Positions 1-12,746 of a DNA stretch of 64,000 nucleotides are shown here, piece after piece. How positions within the stretch are numbered: position 1 is the first letter of the stretch; each line of letters starts with the position of its first letter. The stretch comes from Brachionus koreanus. Its lineage: Eukaryota; Rotifera; Eurotatoria; Ploima; Brachionidae. The stretch spans positions 812,663-876,662 of the forward strand of contig PJRA01000443.1 in NCBI GenBank assembly GCA_016987375.1, in the 5' to 3' direction. Made by a program: the position numbers and the translations under genes. The notes beneath the pieces are model-generated. The model did not search any database. It saw nothing but the letters and a program-made list of their open reading frames with translations, and was not told the origin of the DNA.

Positions 1-168
1 TTCGATCGCTCTTTGGATTTTGCTTTTTTCTGTACTCAGGAGTAGGATATCATCAGCGTATAGGATTATCGCGATTTGTTGACTTCCTATATGTATTCCA
101 GTGTTTTCTCTTTCTATTAATTCTACTAACTCTTCTAAGTAAATAGCGAATAGTTTGGGCTTCTATTT
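1..168 (-). mobile_element. LINE (non-LTR) reverse transcriptase fragment, cut by window edge
   Basis: Read on the minus strand from about 168 down to 1, one frame stays open and spells the RT core: a PKLFAIYLEELVE segment, then GIHIGSQQIAIILYADDILLL with the catalytic YADD box, then a TEKSKIQRAIE helix. This is the order seen in non-LTR retrotransposon RT motifs. Upstream of about 168 the frame dissolves into A/T-rich sequence, as in a 5'-truncated insertion. The rest of the element lies beyond base 1. It has no other RT motifs here, so it cannot be assigned to a clade. Confidence 0.85.
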
Positions 169-1254
169 TAGACATTTTGAAATTTAGCGCAAAAAAAAAT
201 TAATTTGCAATGATATGCAATAATATTGCTATTTTGTAATGTGTATTGTTAGTAAGACAATCAGCCTTAAAGCCTTTTCACATTTTTCCTCTTAGATATC
301 ATGAAGATAATTGTAAAAACTCTAAGACTCTTGTATTTCATGTAAATACTGTGTCAACTTTTGGTCAAGAGAGTTTAGGAATTAGAATATTTTGTATTCT
401 TTTTTTAAAGATTTAGAACTAAATATAAGAATAAATTTTTGACCATGAAAATTAATTCAGAACTATATGACGATTGAAAGCTAGATTTATTTGAAAAAAT
501 CGTGTAATTGTTATGATGATAAAATACTGTTTTTGGATAAATTTTATTGCATGCTTTTAAACGGTACACTAAAAAGTTAACTTGATTTTAAAAATTTGAT
601 CATAAATTTCAATTTGCCTATTTTATAGATAATTTATAAATAAATAATTAGAAAATAGTAAAACACTTTTTTTTTTAATATTAACTTTTGAATATAATCA
701 TTAAAATTTGATTATTAATTTTAATTTGACGTTTTGGTACAAACATTAAATTTTTTTATTATTCTATTCTTTATTAAAATTTAAAAAAGTTAATTTAATT
801 TTTAATTATTGTATTTTTATTGTTCTTTAAAAGACAAAATAATCATAAAAAAGCTGTATATTTCTAAAAGTATGGATAGCTTTTTTGAACTCAGTTATAT
901 ATAGTCTAAATATAAAGATTTATTCGAATTATTTAGAATTAGGAATTTATTTTTACGTAATTTGTTTAATAACAATTAATTTTTATCTAATTTTATTAAT
1001 AATCAAATAAATGTTTAATTTCTATAAACTATTTGTTTATTAAATGAATAATAAACTAGAAACTGGAAACAAAATAGATAATTTGAATGCCTGAATGATT
1101 TTATCAAATCTATTTAGAACTAATAGAATAGGCTGTTAAAAATCTAAGAAGAATTTTACTCAAACTTTACAGAATGTTGTAGCATTTTTACAAATTTGTA
1201 AATCAATATCAAGAATGAAACGTTCGATCCTTGATCTATACATAAAACAAAAAA
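169..1254. other. AT-rich spacer downstream of Gbx
   Basis: Long A/T runs with no open frame of convincing codon use on either strand. It holds the 3' flank of the homeobox gene and the decayed edge of the LINE fragment. I see no RNA gene or clear repeat in it. Confidence 0.6.
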
Positions 1255-3358
<2,104 letters not shown>

Positions 3359-4596
3359 ATGCCATCAGACACCGAAACTAATTGTTCAAATGAGAATAGC
3401 TTAGCATTCGACCCTTTTGATGAAGTAAGGTACGGTTTAGAGCACTTTTATTTTGAATTAACTGATTTAAAAAAAATATTTATTAAACTTTCTTTTTTTT
3501 AGCTATTACTACGGCAATTTGGGCCGTGATGATGTCAAGTCTTTTCTAGATGATGCATCTGTTGGAACATTTCTAATTAGAGACAGCACAAAAGACATAG
3601 ATCAGAAAGTTTTGTGTGTAAAGTAATTAATGTGTAACAATAAGTTTATAACAAAAATTTTGTAAAATCTTAAATTAAGAGAAGGCCCAAAATCTATAAA
3701 TAGTTATAAAATAATGCATCGTTTTGTCGAAAAAAGTCCTAATCAAGAAAATTCACATGTTTTTTTTATCTATGGCAAAGAAGACTGCTTGTTTTCTAGT
3801 ATTCCCAATATTCTTGAGTTCTATTCCAATCATTATCTTAACCAAAGTCCTTTAGTTAAGCCGGTAAAATTATTATATTAAAAAATAATATATCTTATTT
3901 TAAAAATATTCATTAAGGCTTTTTATCACAAAAAATGTATTGCTTTGTACGATTTTATAGAAAACGGAGTAAATTTTGTCAGTTTTTTCTCACAGTTCAT
4001 TGTTTTTAATTTAAATTTTTAGGATCCAAATGAGGATCTGTATTTTAAAAAAGACGAAATTCTTAGCATTATTGAGTACACTCAGGGAGAAAATTGGTGG
4101 AAAGCATCGAACGAAAACGGAAAAGTTGGTTTGATTCCAGTTCCACTTATCAGGAGATTAAAACCAGTAAACCAGCTGTTATTTTCTAAAACTATTTAAT
4201 CAATTTTTGAGAAAAGAATGAATGGCCAAGCATAAAAACGATTATTGCATCAAAAAAACTTGAAAATGGTAAACCAATAAGTGAAATTCGTAAAAATTCT
4301 ACTGATGAAGATCACTATAATCAAGAAAAAGTACTTCATTTAACTTTAATTATGGATAATAATAAAAATTATTAAAACTTATTTTTTTTTTTTAGAATGA
4401 AAAATGCCCATTTGATGCCCGAGTCATAGAGGATTATACTCCTTCTCCATACGAACATTCGTGTATTACTCTCATTAAAGGACAAACTGTGACAGTTTTA
4501 GAAATGAGAACAATGGGAAAATGGTTTGGAGAAAATCAATCTGATGGAAATAGAGGTCTATTTCCATTCAATAGAGTAGAAAAAATAAATAATTGA
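3359..4596 (+). CDS. Crk: CRK adaptor protein (SH2-SH3-SH3)
   Basis: No single long frame exists, but seven exons join in phase: 3359-3429, 3503-3622, 3680-3863, 3918-3968, 4023-4166, 4217-4330 and 4396-4596. They give 294 residues, close to the roughly 304 of vertebrate CRK-II. The SH2 domain opens with SYYYGNLGRDDV and has the phosphotyrosine-binding box GTFLIRDS. The first SH3 carries ALYDF, the acidic NEDLYFKKDE, the WWKA tryptophans and IPVPLIRRL, the last nearly identical in position to CRK's IPVPYVEKY. The second SH3 is the divergent CRK type, ending GRGLFPFNRV-like (RGLFPFNRVEKINN). Family role: a cytoplasmic adaptor linking phosphotyrosine proteins to Rac/Rap exchange factors. A linker tyrosine (DEDHYNQE) could be the autoinhibitory site, by analogy only. 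Confidence 0.9.
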
Positions 4597-5033
4597 AAAT
4601 TTTTATTTTTTTGTATTTTTCTTTTTATTCAATTTTTTTCAATCAATTCTTAATAAAAAATTTTTTTATATTTGCAACTCTCATTTGGTCAAAAATTATT
4701 ACTCAAAAATTTCAATCTAAAATATTTGGAATAAAGAATTATTTTTCGAAAAATAGTAGATTTTTTTAATTGTTAGAAAAAAATTTAATCATAAATGTAT
4801 TTTAAAATTTAACGTAAGACGCATACTCTTTACTTGAAAGTGACGCAAACAACAATTCTCAAAAGCTCTCAGCCAAATTTTATTAATTCTAAAAAAAATT
4901 TTAACTCGTGAAAAAGAAAAAAATTAAATTCTTAGTATTAATAATTTTTAGAAAAAAGAAAAAGAGGAATTAAAAATTTAATCATCTTAAATTTCTGACA
5001 CTTGAAATAAATAAGAAAGTATGAAATATATAA

Positions 5034-6123
5034 ATGTGCCTCCTTTTGGTTATAAGTAAAAATCAGTTTTTAAAAAAAGCTAAATGCCAAATGATGCTTT
5101 TAAATATATCTTTTTTAGTCATGATTTTTTTTATGCCAATTTATTTTTGTAGCAAACAGGCAGCCTTATTTTCTGTCCGAACAAGTCAAAATGAACTAGA
5201 ATCTGATCTTGTGGACCACATAGTTGTATTTGATAAATTGCCGCTAATTTTTTGTTTATTCAAGTGTATTCTTTTTAAAAATTGCTCTTTGGTTTTTTAC
5301 GATAAATTTAGTTCATGCATCATTATGGAGAAAAATAGTTCTGCCCATAAATCATACAAAATAAATAAAAATTTTACTATTTATTTTAAAAAAAGTAAAA
5401 AATTAATTTTTTTAATTTTTGTTTTAATCAATTTTCAAAAAAGATATTGGTTCAAATTACAACGAAATGATTGATGCAAATTTGACCGCTCAGCATACAT
5501 TAATAACGAATACAAGTGAAAAAGATTCGAATGAAAAAAAATATGTGTCTGATGATTCAAATGAGCATGAAGATGATTTATTTGATAAGGAAAGCGACGA
5601 AGATGTCGAAAGTAGTGATCTAGTGAGCAAGAAGGATTCTGTAGAAAAAGAGATTGATTACGAATGTAAAGATGAAGAATGCGTTTGTTTTGACTCATCT
5701 AAAATCTTTTCAAAATCAAAATCTGAATGTGTCAAATGTAGAAATGGCTGGAAACGATACAAAAATACATGTTTTTTGGAAACAACTTTGTTGCTAAATT
5801 GGAGTGATTATTTATCTTTTTGTCATTCATTAAATTCTTCTTTGGTGATTTTGAATGATGGAGAAAAATTTGAATATTTTCAACAAATTGCAATTAAATT
5901 AGCATCCATAACTGGTTACTTAAGAACGTGGGTAGGAGCTGTTTACAATTCAACATATGACTACAAGTGGCTAAATGGAATGCCCATGAACAAGTCATTT
6001 TTCAGCACAGTAAATTACAAAAATTTAAATAATTGTGTAGCTTATTTTACTATTCCTAATTGTATGCTGCAAACATTAGTTTGTTGGACTCGTTCACATG
6101 GAATATGTGAGTATAAATTGTAA
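5034..6123 (+). CDS. Secreted protein with apple-like N-terminus and C-type-lectin-like domain
   Basis: Two exons join in phase: 5034-5394 and 5444-6123, through a 49-nt intron with GTAAAA donor and AAAAAAG acceptor. The more likely start is the Met at 5091, which begins a signal peptide rich in L/I/F. Next comes a segment with CLFKCILFKNCSLVFY, resembling the Cys spacing of PAN/apple modules, then a strongly acidic linker (Asp/Glu/Ser), then a C-type-lectin-like fold: CRNGWKRYKNTCFLE, LNWSDYLSFCHSL, WVGAVYNSTYDYKWLNG and a terminal C...HGICEYKL. The Ca/sugar-binding EPN and WND motifs are not evident, so carbohydrate binding is doubtful. Function is otherwise unknown. Confidence 0.75.
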
Positions 6124-7507
6124 TCATAAAAATTTAAGACTCTAATTGTGTTGGAAATTTTAAAATATTTCCGATATTTTTTCAGTATTTTTTAATAAAA
6201 AAATTATTCTAATAATTTTTGAACTGTTTGCTTTAAAATTAATTTAATATGTGTCCAAATTGCTTTTAAGCCCTGATACATAACATATGTTCAAATAAAA
6301 AAATACTAAAATATTTACTCTTAAATGAATACAATGGTTAAAAAATTTATTTTTAGTCAACGAGTCTAAATTAAGACTATATTTTTTCTTTTAAACAAAT
6401 AAAAATAGATCAATAAAAATAGACTTTGAAATAAATTTTCTTAAGGACAGATATAAATAAAATAAATTTAGATAAATGCAATAAATTTTGAACGACTTAA
6501 AGATAGCAATTAAGTACAGATAGTAAAAAATATTGCTCATATTTAATCATCCTAATTTTTAAAATGATAAAACTTAATTTTCGCATTGTTAGAATTAACT
6601 TTGAACAAGAAGATAAAGAACACATTTTAAACAACATGAAAAAAAAATATTTATTTTTATCAAAAAATAATGTGCTACATTTAGAAATAAAAAATGGTTG
6701 GATTTTTACAAAAGATGTTTGTTGTCTCCAAAATTTCAATAATAAATTATGATTTTGTTACTTTACAAAATTAACTTTAGCAAAAAAAAAAAAAATAAAA
6801 AGATTGCATATTAACTCAAGTTCATGATCGTCTATTCTAAATTGAAAATTTCAATGAAACAAAATTTGGTTTTATTATTCTAATATTCAAATTATTCAAA
6901 TAGTTTATATTTAATCTTAATCAAGATTTAAATAGTTGTCACATTTAGTATTAAAGAAAAAAATATATATTATTTTATTTTAACAAAAATGATTTTAGAA
7001 TTTAAATAGGCTTAATTATTATTATTAATTTTATTAATTTTGATAATTCAGTCAATTAATTTTAAGATTTGAATTTATTCCATGCATTTAAAAAAAAATA
7101 AATCAGCGTAAGTCTTTTTTTTAATTTATGCTAATTTTGAATCTTTCGATATCAAGTTATAATTCATAGAACTAAATTCAGGTCATAAATGCTACAAAAA
7201 AGTTAAATTTATAAATATTATTTTCCGCATTTTATCTGAGCGAAAATTAATTAAAATATAGTAAAATCTTGTTTTGTACAATATATGTACAATTTTCTAT
7301 TTGCCATAGTTGCAAAGGATAAAAATCGATTTCAAGCATTTTGAATTTTTTATCAATTACCTAATTTTTTTTTAAACTAATAAAATATTCCAAATTATTG
7401 ATTCTTTTTCTTTTTAATTAGCAAAGCTACGAAAACACACTGACATATAAATATTTAAAAAAAATCCACCAATTTTTCATTTTCATTCTAGTCTAGATTG
7501 TTTTTAG
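6124..7507. other. AT-rich intergenic spacer
   Basis: About 1.4 kb of A/T-rich DNA. Short frames at 6564-6752 (+) and 6497-6739 (-) are lysine/asparagine/phenylalanine-rich, overlap each other and show no domain, so I treat them as chance. Nothing else was seen. Confidence 0.55.
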
Positions 7508-10092
7508 ATGATTCAGACAATTTTCTATTATTTAAATTTATTTTACCAATATATACTCGCTGTTTACCGTGATCTACTGGGAATCTGGTTGTTTATCGAT
7601 ATAAAATTAACTCTATCCAAATTTCAGAGAGAAAAAACCAACACATTCAAAGAATTTCAAAGGTTAGTTAAAAAACATCCAAACAAAGCTTGTATTATAT
7701 ATGAAAGCAAAATATGGACTTTTAAAGATGTATGCAAATTTTAAAATTTATTTTTTAAAATTTAAATAAAATTCTCTGCTTAAGCTAGAAGACTATTCAA
7801 ATCGGGTGGCAAATTTGTTCGCTTCGTCATCGTTTGAATATAAAAAAGGGGACTGTGTTGCTATTTTTATGGAAAATAGACCAGAATATGTAGGCATATG
7901 GCTCGGTCTATCTAAAATTGGTGTAATAAGTGCATTAATAAACACAAATTTAAAAGGAGAACCACTTAGACATTCCATTTCTTCATCAAAGGCTTTAGCA
8001 GTAGTTTACAATCAAAGTCTAGAACAAGGTAAAGTTTAAATTCTTTAAAAATAGAAAATAAATTGGAAAAATATTATTAAAAGTAATTGGCGAAATAAAA
8101 AGTGATCTTGGTGGCGTCAAACTGCTATTTGATGGTGATAAACAATCAAGCATTGGTGCAACAAATCTTAACACTCTTTTGAATAAAACTGAAGCGGATA
8201 ACATTCATCCTGAAGGATATGCTGTTACTTCAGAGGACACAATTTTATACATTTATACTAGTGGAACAACTGGTCTACCTAAACCAGCTGTTATCAAGCA
8301 AAGTCGGTATTACGGAGGTGCTTCAACATTTTTTAGAGCTGCCGGACTGGATCAAAATGACATTGTCTATGTAACTCTGCCAATATATCATGGAAACGGA
8401 ACTTTACTTGGCATTGGTTCAGCTATTACTGTTGGTTCAACTATTGTTTTAAGAAAAAAATTTAGTGCTTCGAGTTTTTGGAAAGATTGCATAGAGTTTA
8501 ATTGTACAAGTTTTATTTACGTTGGCGAAATATGTCGATTTTTGGTCAATCAACCACCGTCCCAATTAGATAAGGCGCATATTGTGCGTAAAGCTTATGG
8601 CAATGGACTTAGAGTTAATGTTTGGAAAGAGTTCAATCAAAGATTTGGAGTCAAATGTTTAGAATTTTATGCTGCCTCAGAAGGAAATTGTACAATGTTA
8701 AATTTAGACTATAAAGTTGGTTCATGTGGCTTCAAACCTTTGATTACTAGATTAGTTAAGAATGTTTATCCAATTTATCTGATCAGAATTGATGAACAAA
8801 TGAATCCGATTAGAGATGAGAGAGGCTTTTGCATTGAGTGTAGTGTTGGTGAAAAGGGTCTTTTGATTGGAATTATTGGAAATGAGCCCACAAAAGCGTT
8901 TAATGGATATGCTAACAATCCGGAAGCATCAAAAAAGAAGATAATTGATAATGTTTTTAAGTCTGGTCAAAAAGCTTTCAATACAGGCAAGCTATTTAAT
9001 TTTATTATTAATTACTGACTGACTAAAGCTCTCAAAAATGAATTATTCAACGCCTTTCGTTCTTTTTGCTTATTATTAGCAGTTCAAAATTAATTCTCAA
9101 CCTTAAGTTTATTTTATTAAAAATTTAAAAAAAAAACAAAGCTAAATTGTGCAAATTGATTTCAGATGAAAGAAAAAAAAAAACTATTTTTTAAAGAAAC
9201 ATGAATAATCTTTTGCTTTAAGATCATTTCTTTCACTGAATAGTTTTTTCTTAAATTTAAAAATTTTATAATAACTAATATATTTGGTGAAAAATAGTTA
9301 ATAATTTTATTTATAAGCCAAAAGATAAATGGAGACGATTTCTTAAAATAATTTTGTTTTTTTTTCTTCAAGTTTAATCTGTTTGGGATGAATTAAAAAT
9401 CAAAAAATTAGAGTATGTTTTTCAATATTTTTTATTTATATTTACAAAATATTTCTATCTTTAGTATTATTGTTTTTCAAATGATTATTTTTTTCGATGT
9501 TATATTCGCACATTTTTTCAAAATTAAGTCTCTATTGAAGTCTAATTTTAAAAAATTTCAAGGTGATGCAATGTTAATGGATAGATTTGGATATTTTTAC
9601 TTTTGTGATCGTTTGGGAGATACATATCGTTGGAGGGGTGAAAACGTATCGACTGTTGAAGTTGAGAATCAAATAAGTAGATTTTTGAATTCAAAAGAAG
9701 TTGTTGTTTATGGGGTTGAGATTCCGGGCCAAGAAGGTCGAGCAGGAATGGTCAGCATTGCCGAATCACCTGATTCAATTGATCTACAAAATTTAAGCAA
9801 GAGAATAAAAGAAGAGCTTCCTTCCTATTCTCGACCATTATTCATGCGATTCACGATTCTGTTAGATCACACGGGTAGATTGATACTTTTGTATAGAAAA
9901 AAAAAAAATTTTCTAAAAAATTTTTTTTTTTCAGGCACTTTTAAAGCAAAAAAAACGAAGCTTGTAGAAGAAGCATACAACATCAATGTTGTTAAAGACC
10001 CAATTTATTATTTTGATGCTAAAGAACAGCTTTATAAAAAAATGAGTGAAAAAGTATATGAAGACATCTTGAACGGTAGAATTCGTTTGTAA
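7508..10092 (+). CDS. Long-chain fatty acid transport protein / very-long-chain acyl-CoA synthetase (SLC27 family)
   Basis: Five exons join in phase: 7508-7729, 7785-8028, 8084-8986, 9563-9874 and 9935-10092. They give 612 residues against about 620-645 for animal FATPs. An N-terminal hydrophobic segment is followed by GDCVAIFMENRPEYVGIWLG, the AMP-binding P-loop YIYTSGTTGLPKPAV, the YGNGLR and FYAASEGN motifs, and the FATP signature FCDRLGDTYRWRGENVSTVE. The C-terminus, TFKAKKTKLVEEAYN, is the usual family end. Role: ATP-dependent activation of long- or very-long-chain fatty acids at ER, plasma or peroxisomal membrane, coupling uptake to CoA ester formation. The third intron (8987-9562) has a GC donor (CAG|GCAAGC) instead of GT. 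The paralogue cannot be decided. Confidence 0.92.
8987..9562 (+). other. GC-AG intron within the SLC27 gene
   Basis: The frame needed to join FNTG to DAMLMDRFGYFYF requires splitting a Gly codon between base 8986 and 9563. The intron therefore begins GCAAGC and ends TTTCAAG. The flanking CAG|GCAAG fits the strict consensus known for GC donors. The intron is long for this contig, 576 bp, and has only low-complexity A/T sequence inside. Confidence 0.85.
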
Positions 10093-11129
10093 CTCAGTTT
10101 TATATTTTTTTGTTGGGAATAGAATAAAAAAATTTTTTATTGATTTTTTTTGTTCGTTGTCCTTTAATTTTAGTTAGAATTGAATTGAATTTTTTTAATT
10201 AGAATAAATTATTTAAATAGAGGAGAGAAATATGAATTGACAAGAGTTGAATTTTTTATTTTTTTTTTTTGGACTAATGAATTAAAGAAATTTAATTTTC
10301 AAGTCTAACAAGTTAAATAATCACATAATTTCTAACTTGATAACTAAATTTTTTTCAAACACGTTTCTTTTTTCTTTGTCAAAAAATATCGAATCTATTA
10401 GAAAAATAAATGCGTAATAAAGGCTTACTTTTTTATTGTTGTAGTAAAAGCATTTAAAATTTCGTTTGTTATTAAAAAAATAAATAAAATCTAAAAATTC
10501 TAAAACAACTTTTCTAAATAGTTCTAAAATTTTACTAAAATTTAGGAAATAGACTTTTTCCAACAATAAATAAGATTTAGAAGCAAAATTTAAAATTAAA
10601 AATGTATCTAGGTTTTTTTAGACTTCTAATTGTGTTTGAATCCTGACCACACGTTCTTAGGTTAATTACTTTATTTAGATAAAATAGAAAAACAAACTAT
10701 AAATTTTTTAATTCTATTTTGGTTCTAAATTTAATGTTCTAAATTTGGTACAGAGTTGAATTATTTAATAGAGCTTATTTAACTTCTGAGATAATAACTT
10801 GTCTGCTATCAAGAAATTTCAATTTTTATTTTTGAGTATAAAACATTTGTTTACTTAAAATAATTTTAAATTTAATTATTTTAAATCATTAAATATAAAT
10901 TAAATCAATTTTTTTCCCTCTTAAAATTAATAAATAAACAACGTATGCTTTTGAAACTATACAAGAACAAAGTGAGTTAGGATAGTCGATGAAATTATTT
11001 GAGAATAATTATAAAGAATAAATCATTTAATAGTTTAAACTTTTCAACTCAACTCCATGATTGAAAAATTGCCATATATAAAAAAAATAGATACGTTTAA
11101 TTTATCTTTTAGATTTTATTATTTAAAGA
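10093..11129. other. AT-rich intergenic spacer
   Basis: About 1 kb between SLC27 and the ankyrin/SOCS gene. The minus frame at 10321-10566 is Phe/Lys/Asn-rich with no domain and is considered chance. No RNA or repeat was recognised. Confidence 0.55.
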
Positions 11130-12746
11130 ATGGAATATTTCTATAGTGATGATTATGTATGTGATTGTTGTTCGGCAAATTTATATAAACAAGCTATTTA
11201 CTATCTTGGTGACTTTGAAAATTTGAATGCATTCAAGTTTCAAATTGACTTTTACAACTATGTAGAAGATTGTTTGTCTCTAAAATCATCATTTGCTGAC
11301 CGTGATCTGCTTACCATAGATCTAATTCGTTGCCAATCGATCACATTCAGTGAAGAACGACTAATTAATCTGCTTCAGATGATCAAAGAAGATCAATGTG
11401 TAGATAACACATTAAAGCTTTACTTGGTCAAGGGCCTATTTTGTTGGCATTCTCAGTTCAACAATATTGATCTTATACTGCGAATAGCCAAATTCAACGA
11501 AGAATATTTAAAAACAGATGAAAAAAAACTCGGTGATTTGCAAAATACACTTTTGTTTTGCATTCATTCTCATTCACTAGAAATGGTCAAGCTTATGATT
11601 GAAAATTTTGGAACCAGTCTTGATCTATCGGCTTTCAAATACACCATAATCGAAAATCAGCCAGAAATGCTTAACTATTTGATTGAAAAATCAACAACGA
11701 CTCTTAAATACGACCTAATCGAATATCTAATAGATATTTCTATCAAAGAGTCAAAAATAAATTGTTTAAAAGTTTTATTAGATAATTCAATTAAATACAA
11801 AGTAAATGTTAGGATAGAAAAATTGATAAATTGTTGCCAATATTTGAGTCTTAATTTGCCATTGACACAAAAACAAATCGAACTCAAATACGATTTATTT
11901 TCTATATTATTAAACGATTTTCAAGTTGATTTATCCTTAATGGCTATGGGCAATGAGTCTTTGTTTTCAGTGTGTTTTGAATTTTATCAGGAAAAGTTCT
12001 GTGAACTTTTTGTGAACAGTGTGAAAAAAAAAGTGTCTGATTCATGCAAAATTGATAGAATATTAATCGATACCTTAATGGCCAAAATGAAACGTTCATT
12101 TCAATCCGATATTAAATTAATTGAGATATTGCTAAACTATATAAACAATAAAAAGCTTTTGTACAAAAATTTACTCTGCTATGAATCAGCTCGTTTGCTA
12201 AAGCCTTGCGATGATCAAATTAAAAATATTAAATTGGAATATCAAGGCTTGAGTCCTAGCATATGCAATTCATATTTTTTGAAGCATTGGCTCTTGGTCA
12301 AGTACGACGTGGTGCCAACTAATCACAGAGGAACATGGATTGCCAATTATATTTACTTTTGGACTAAAAAATGCTCAAACAGATCAAGCTTTTTGTCTGC
12401 ATCTAACATATTACGATACTTGACAAGTGATGAAATGATCGATTTGGTAACAAGTTATGTTAAAAAATTAGTCCAACATGGCCTAATCAATTCGGGCACC
12501 AAATCATCTTTGTTCTGGTGGTCAAACCTTAAGAGAAAACAAAAAATGCGCAATCTTGACTCGGCAATTTTGCAACGGATTGAAAGTGTACTTTTACATA
12601 TAAATGAATCAAGCAAGAAATGTCCCAAAACTCTTGGTTTAATTGCTCGAAATCAAGTTAGAGAAAAAATGAATTCACTTTCAATCGAATCGTTGGCTAG
12701 TCTCCAAATACCAGCTGTTTTAGTAAAATTTTTGAGAGAAGACTAA
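11130..12746 (+). CDS. Ankyrin-repeat-like protein with C-terminal SOCS box (ASB-like)
   Basis: A single-exon frame of 538 residues. The middle part contains helical pairs spaced like degenerate ankyrin repeats, for example SLEMVKLMIENFGTSLDLSA, QPEMLNYLIEKS and INCLKVLLDNS. The last 40 residues, beginning PKTLGLIARNQVREKM and ending SLQIPAVLVKFLRED, match the SOCS-box pattern: a BC-box-like helix, then a short second helix ending in hydrophobic-K-x-L. Known role of the ASB family: substrate receptor that recruits Elongin B/C and Cullin 5 for ubiquitination. The ankyrin consensus TPLH is missing throughout, so the receptor has diverged far; the substrate is unknown. It has no introns, unlike most neighbours. 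Confidence 0.7.
   Translation: MEYFYSDDYVCDCCSANLYKQAIYYLGDFENLNAFKFQIDFYNYVEDCLSLKSSFADRDLLTIDLIRCQSITFSEERLINLLQMIKEDQCVDNTLKLYLVKGLFCWHSQFNNIDLILRIAKFNEEYLKTDEKKLGDLQNTLLFCIHSHSLEMVKLMIENFGTSLDLSAFKYTIIENQPEMLNYLIEKSTTTLKYDLIEYLIDISIKESKINCLKVLLDNSIKYKVNVRIEKLINCCQYLSLNLPLTQKQIELKYDLFSILLNDFQVDLSLMAMGNESLFSVCFEFYQEKFCELFVNSVKKKVSDSCKIDRILIDTLMAKMKRSFQSDIKLIEILLNYINNKKLLYKNLLCYESARLLKPCDDQIKNIKLEYQGLSPSICNSYFLKHWLLVKYDVVPTNHRGTWIANYIYFWTKKCSNRSSFLSASNILRYLTSDEMIDLVTSYVKKLVQHGLINSGTKSSLFWWSNLKRKQKMRNLDSAILQRIESVLLHINESSKKCPKTLGLIARNQVREKMNSLSIESLASLQIPAVLVKFLRED

Noticed and set aside
5034..5090. Upstream ATG of the lectin gene as the true start
   Set aside because: The extra 19 residues contain a charged FLKKAK stretch that would spoil the signal peptide; the Met at 5091 is preferred. 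The feature span keeps the longer version.
6497..6752. Overlapping short frames in the 6.1-7.5 kb spacer
   Set aside because: Both strands open by chance, low-complexity composition and no splice partners.
9162..9371. Minus-strand frame within the GC-AG intron of SLC27
   Set aside because: Lysine/asparagine/phenylalanine-rich chance frame in A/T-rich intronic DNA.
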